From Thermoplasmata archaeon (GTDB lineage Archaea; Thermoplasmatota; E2; UBA202; DSCA01), in the NCBI GenBank assembly GCA_021159125.1, contig JAGGSL010000084.1, positions 1 to 6,789 on the forward strand: 6,789 bases of DNA, written 5' to 3'. Below are positions 5,204-6,789 of this stretch, in pieces (the stretch's first letter is position 1; every line of letters starts with the position of its first letter). The notes beneath the pieces were generated by a model that was given only the letters and a program-made list of their open reading frames with translations, was not told where the DNA came from and did not search any database. Position numbers and translations under genes: made by a program.

Positions 5204-5980
5204 CTATATCTCAACTTTTTTGCCCGACTCGTCTCTCTTCCATCTCCCGAAATCTTCAATTTTTGAGAGTATGCTGCTTTCAAAAACAGGCCCATCTCTG
5301 CATACATGATAGCCGTCAATTGCGCATGAGCCGCATATGCCTATCCCGCATTTCATGTATCTCTCAAGGCTTGCCTCCATTGGAATGCTGTTTTCCAGAC
5401 AAAAATCCAGCACCTTTCTCATCATTATCTCAGGGCCACATGCATATGCCACGTCAAATTTTTTGTCTGCATCTGCCATTTCCTCAAGCAAATCTGTAAC
5501 AAAGCCTTTATGACCTTCCGAGCCGTCATCTGTGGAAATATGCAGCTCCACATCCATGCTTTTCAGCTCCTCCTCAAAAAGCAAAAGATGGGAGGAGCGT
5601 GCGCCAAGAATAACGGTCTTTTTTCCTCCCGACATTTTTATTAAGGGCATGAGAGGAGCGATGCCTGTGCCTCCTGCAACAAAAAGTTTTTTTTCTCCAG
5701 AAAGCGAAAATCCCTTTCCGTATGGCCCCCTGATGCCTATTTTATCTCCCTCTTTCATCTCATGCATTTTTTTTGTTCCCTCTCCCTTTGCCTCGACTGT
5801 GACAGCCTGTTGCTTGCCTATGACAGATAGAGACATCGGCATTTCGTCGACTCCGGGAATCCACACCATGATAAACTGCCCTGGTTCAGCATTCCTGCAT
5901 TCCCTGTCATTGAAATAAAAAGTTTTGTGGATGGGCGTGTTCTCAACCACTTTCTCAATAGCATGGACGCGCATGGGCAT
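5204..5980 (-). CDS. pyrK: Dihydroorotate dehydrogenase electron transfer subunit PyrK-like
   Basis: The protein would pass electrons from dihydroorotate dehydrogenase (PyrD, type 1B) to NAD+ through FAD and a [2Fe-2S] cluster in pyrimidine synthesis. The 258 residues show the ferredoxin-reductase-like order: a FAD-binding barrel with PGQF (33-36) and MPMSLS (47-52), GPYG (85-88), then the NAD-binding GGTGIAP (103-109). Near the C-terminus lies the cluster site KCGIGICGSC with C211, C216, C219 and C227, followed by RDGPVF, which is characteristic of PyrK rather than other reductases. Length is typical. ATG 5980 is chosen because a TATA box lies 26 bases upstream, suggesting a leaderless transcript; ATG 5974 is possible. 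A longer frame back to 6085 overlaps the upstream gene and is not credible. The usual partner gene pyrD is not next to it in this window. A sulfhydrogenase-type gamma subunit is the main alternative. Confidence 0.9.
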   Translation of the reverse strand: MPMRVHAIEKVVENTPIHKTFYFNDRECRNAEPGQFIMVWIPGVDEMPMSLSVIGKQQAVTVEAKGEGTKKMHEMKEGDKIGIRGPYGKGFSLSGEKKLFVAGGTGIAPLMPLIKMSGGKKTVILGARSSHLLLFEEELKSMDVELHISTDDGSEGHKGFVTDLLEEMADADKKFDVAYACGPEIMMRKVLDFCLENSIPMEASLERYMKCGIGICGSCAIDGYHVCRDGPVFESSILSKIEDFGRWKRDESGKKVEI

Positions 5981-6001
5981 GGTTAAAGAATGAATGAGAG
6001 G

Positions 6002-6010
6002 TAAATATGC
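6002..6010 (-). promoter_or_regulatory. TATA box of pyrK, leaderless type
   Basis: GCATATTTA on the minus strand is centred 26 bases before ATG 5980, and no Shine-Dalgarno precedes that ATG. It lies immediately after the stop codon of the upstream gene (6015-6017), so pyrK can be transcribed alone. The same 14-base string also occurs before mre11 (3762-3775). Confidence 0.55.
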
Positions 6011-6014
6011 ATTC

Positions 6015-6785
6015 CTATTTGCCAGCCCCGAATTTATACAATGACTTAAGCAAAGCAAGCAGGAGAATGAATATGCCAACGGCAATAAAAGGTATTACCA
6101 TTGCATAATCTGGCTGTTTGTTTGAATATACGCCGTAATGAAAGGATAACAGTTCCCTATAACCCACGAGCGTGCTATTTGCATAGCCTTCCGTTCTCAC
6201 AACATTTCCTGCCTTGCCTGAGATATAAAAAATCTGATAAAAATCAGGATTGACTGTACCATTGGGAGCATAATTCACTTTTATAACATAACAATCGAAT
6301 TTGCCTGCCCTTGTTGACACATTCTCTCTTCCGGTGCATTCAAGCTGCAGGATTATGGAAGTATTTTTCCATTCAACTGTTGCATTCCATTTCTTTCCGA
6401 TAAATATCGGATATTGAATAAAAGCAAAAGGAGGATCATAAATTTTTTCTTCGGTTTCATTATCATAACTTATTTCCTTTACAACAGCCAGGCTTTCTTC
6501 ATCATAATATACTGTCTTTTCTGATGCATTGACTTTTTCCTTTGCAACAATGCAGTGGTAGGTGGTATTGCCAATCGTAACATTTTCCGTCCCCAAAATT
6601 CTCGTTGTTATTTCTCCACCTGCAGTTTCTGCGCCCTCAACCCCATACCCGACCCTATATTCCCAGTAATCTCCCTCTCTCCAGTCCGGTTTTTCAAGGA
6701 CAGATGCACTGACCAAAGGAAAAGCAAGTACCGCTACAATAAAAATAATTGCCAGCTTTCTCATTATTCTATGATTCTTCATCAT
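6015..6785 (-). CDS. Exported, membrane-anchored glycoprotein-like protein of unknown function
   Basis: The 256-residue frame begins with a signal peptide (hydrophobic IIFIVAVLAFPLV, small residues SAS near 28). An outer domain of about 200 residues follows, then one C-terminal transmembrane helix (about 227-248, IPFIAVGIFILLLALL) and a short basic tail. The outer domain has nine N-X-S/T sequons (NVT, NTT, NAS, NET, NAT, NTS, NVS, NGT, NST) and three Cys. Its beta-rich repeats of the kind GDYWEYRV near the start and GKFDCYVIKV later recall archaeal exported proteins that share a DUF3108-like fold; this is a weak resemblance, and I assign no function. The start is uncertain: ATG occurs at 6785, 6782 and 6764, and only four bases are visible upstream, so the gene could even begin outside the window. 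ATG 6764 (MRKLAIIFIV) would give the most compact signal peptide. pyrK follows 34 bases downstream. Confidence 0.8.
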   Translation of the reverse strand: MMKNHRIMRKLAIIFIVAVLAFPLVSASVLEKPDWREGDYWEYRVGYGVEGAETAGGEITTRILGTENVTIGNTTYHCIVAKEKVNASEKTVYYDEESLAVVKEISYDNETEEKIYDPPFAFIQYPIFIGKKWNATVEWKNTSIILQLECTGRENVSTRAGKFDCYVIKVNYAPNGTVNPDFYQIFYISGKAGNVVRTEGYANSTLVGYRELLSFHYGVYSNKQPDYAMVIPFIAVGIFILLLALLKSLYKFGAGK

Positions 6786-6789
6786 ATAC

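Noticed and set aside
5981..6085. N-terminal extension of PyrK by 35 residues
   Set aside because: It would overlap the end of the upstream gene, adds Cys/Leu-rich sequence foreign to the family, and conflicts with the TATA box at 6002-6010.

Overview
The window looks like a piece of an archaeal chromosome, probably euryarchaeal; Thermoplasmatota or a relative is my guess from gene content and leaderless-type promoters, not a proof. The archaeal signs are an overlapping mre11-rad50 pair, a tRNA broken by a bulge-helix-bulge intron with no encoded CCA, TATA-type promoters about 26 bases before several starts, and an archaeal-style PyrK. I see no transposon, CRISPR array or phage gene.

Left part, minus strand: mre11 (2651-3754) and rad50 (246-2654) form a two-gene operon overlapping by 4 bases. 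Rad50 uses a GTG start behind a strong Shine-Dalgarno sequence inside the end of mre11. Thirty-nine bases after rad50, on the same strand and with its own TATA box and T-rich terminator, lies a tRNA-Ala(CGC) gene (27-206). It is easy to miss because a 107-base intron interrupts its T-loop between positions 59 and 60. The two exons join into a complete 73-base tRNA with the alanine G3:U70 pair, and the junction forms a textbook 3-4-3 bulge-helix-bulge. This is the most interesting item in the window.

Middle: a 308-base spacer (3755-4062) separates mre11 from a divergent plus-strand group. It holds promoters on both strands and a doubtful short minus-strand ORF. The plus-strand genes are a small secreted protein of unknown function (4063-4515), a Nudix hydrolase of ADP-ribose pyrophosphatase type (4569-4985) and an eight-cysteine DUF6485-like protein (4972-5166) that overlaps the Nudix gene.

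Right part, minus strand: a sequon-rich exported protein with a C-terminal membrane anchor (6015-6785) lies just upstream of a PyrK-type electron transfer subunit (5204-5980) that has its own promoter. PyrK converges on the DUF6485-like gene. Functionally the window mixes DNA double-strand break repair, tRNA-Ala, nucleotide clean-up, pyrimidine synthesis and two cell-surface proteins. Nothing suggests they form one system.
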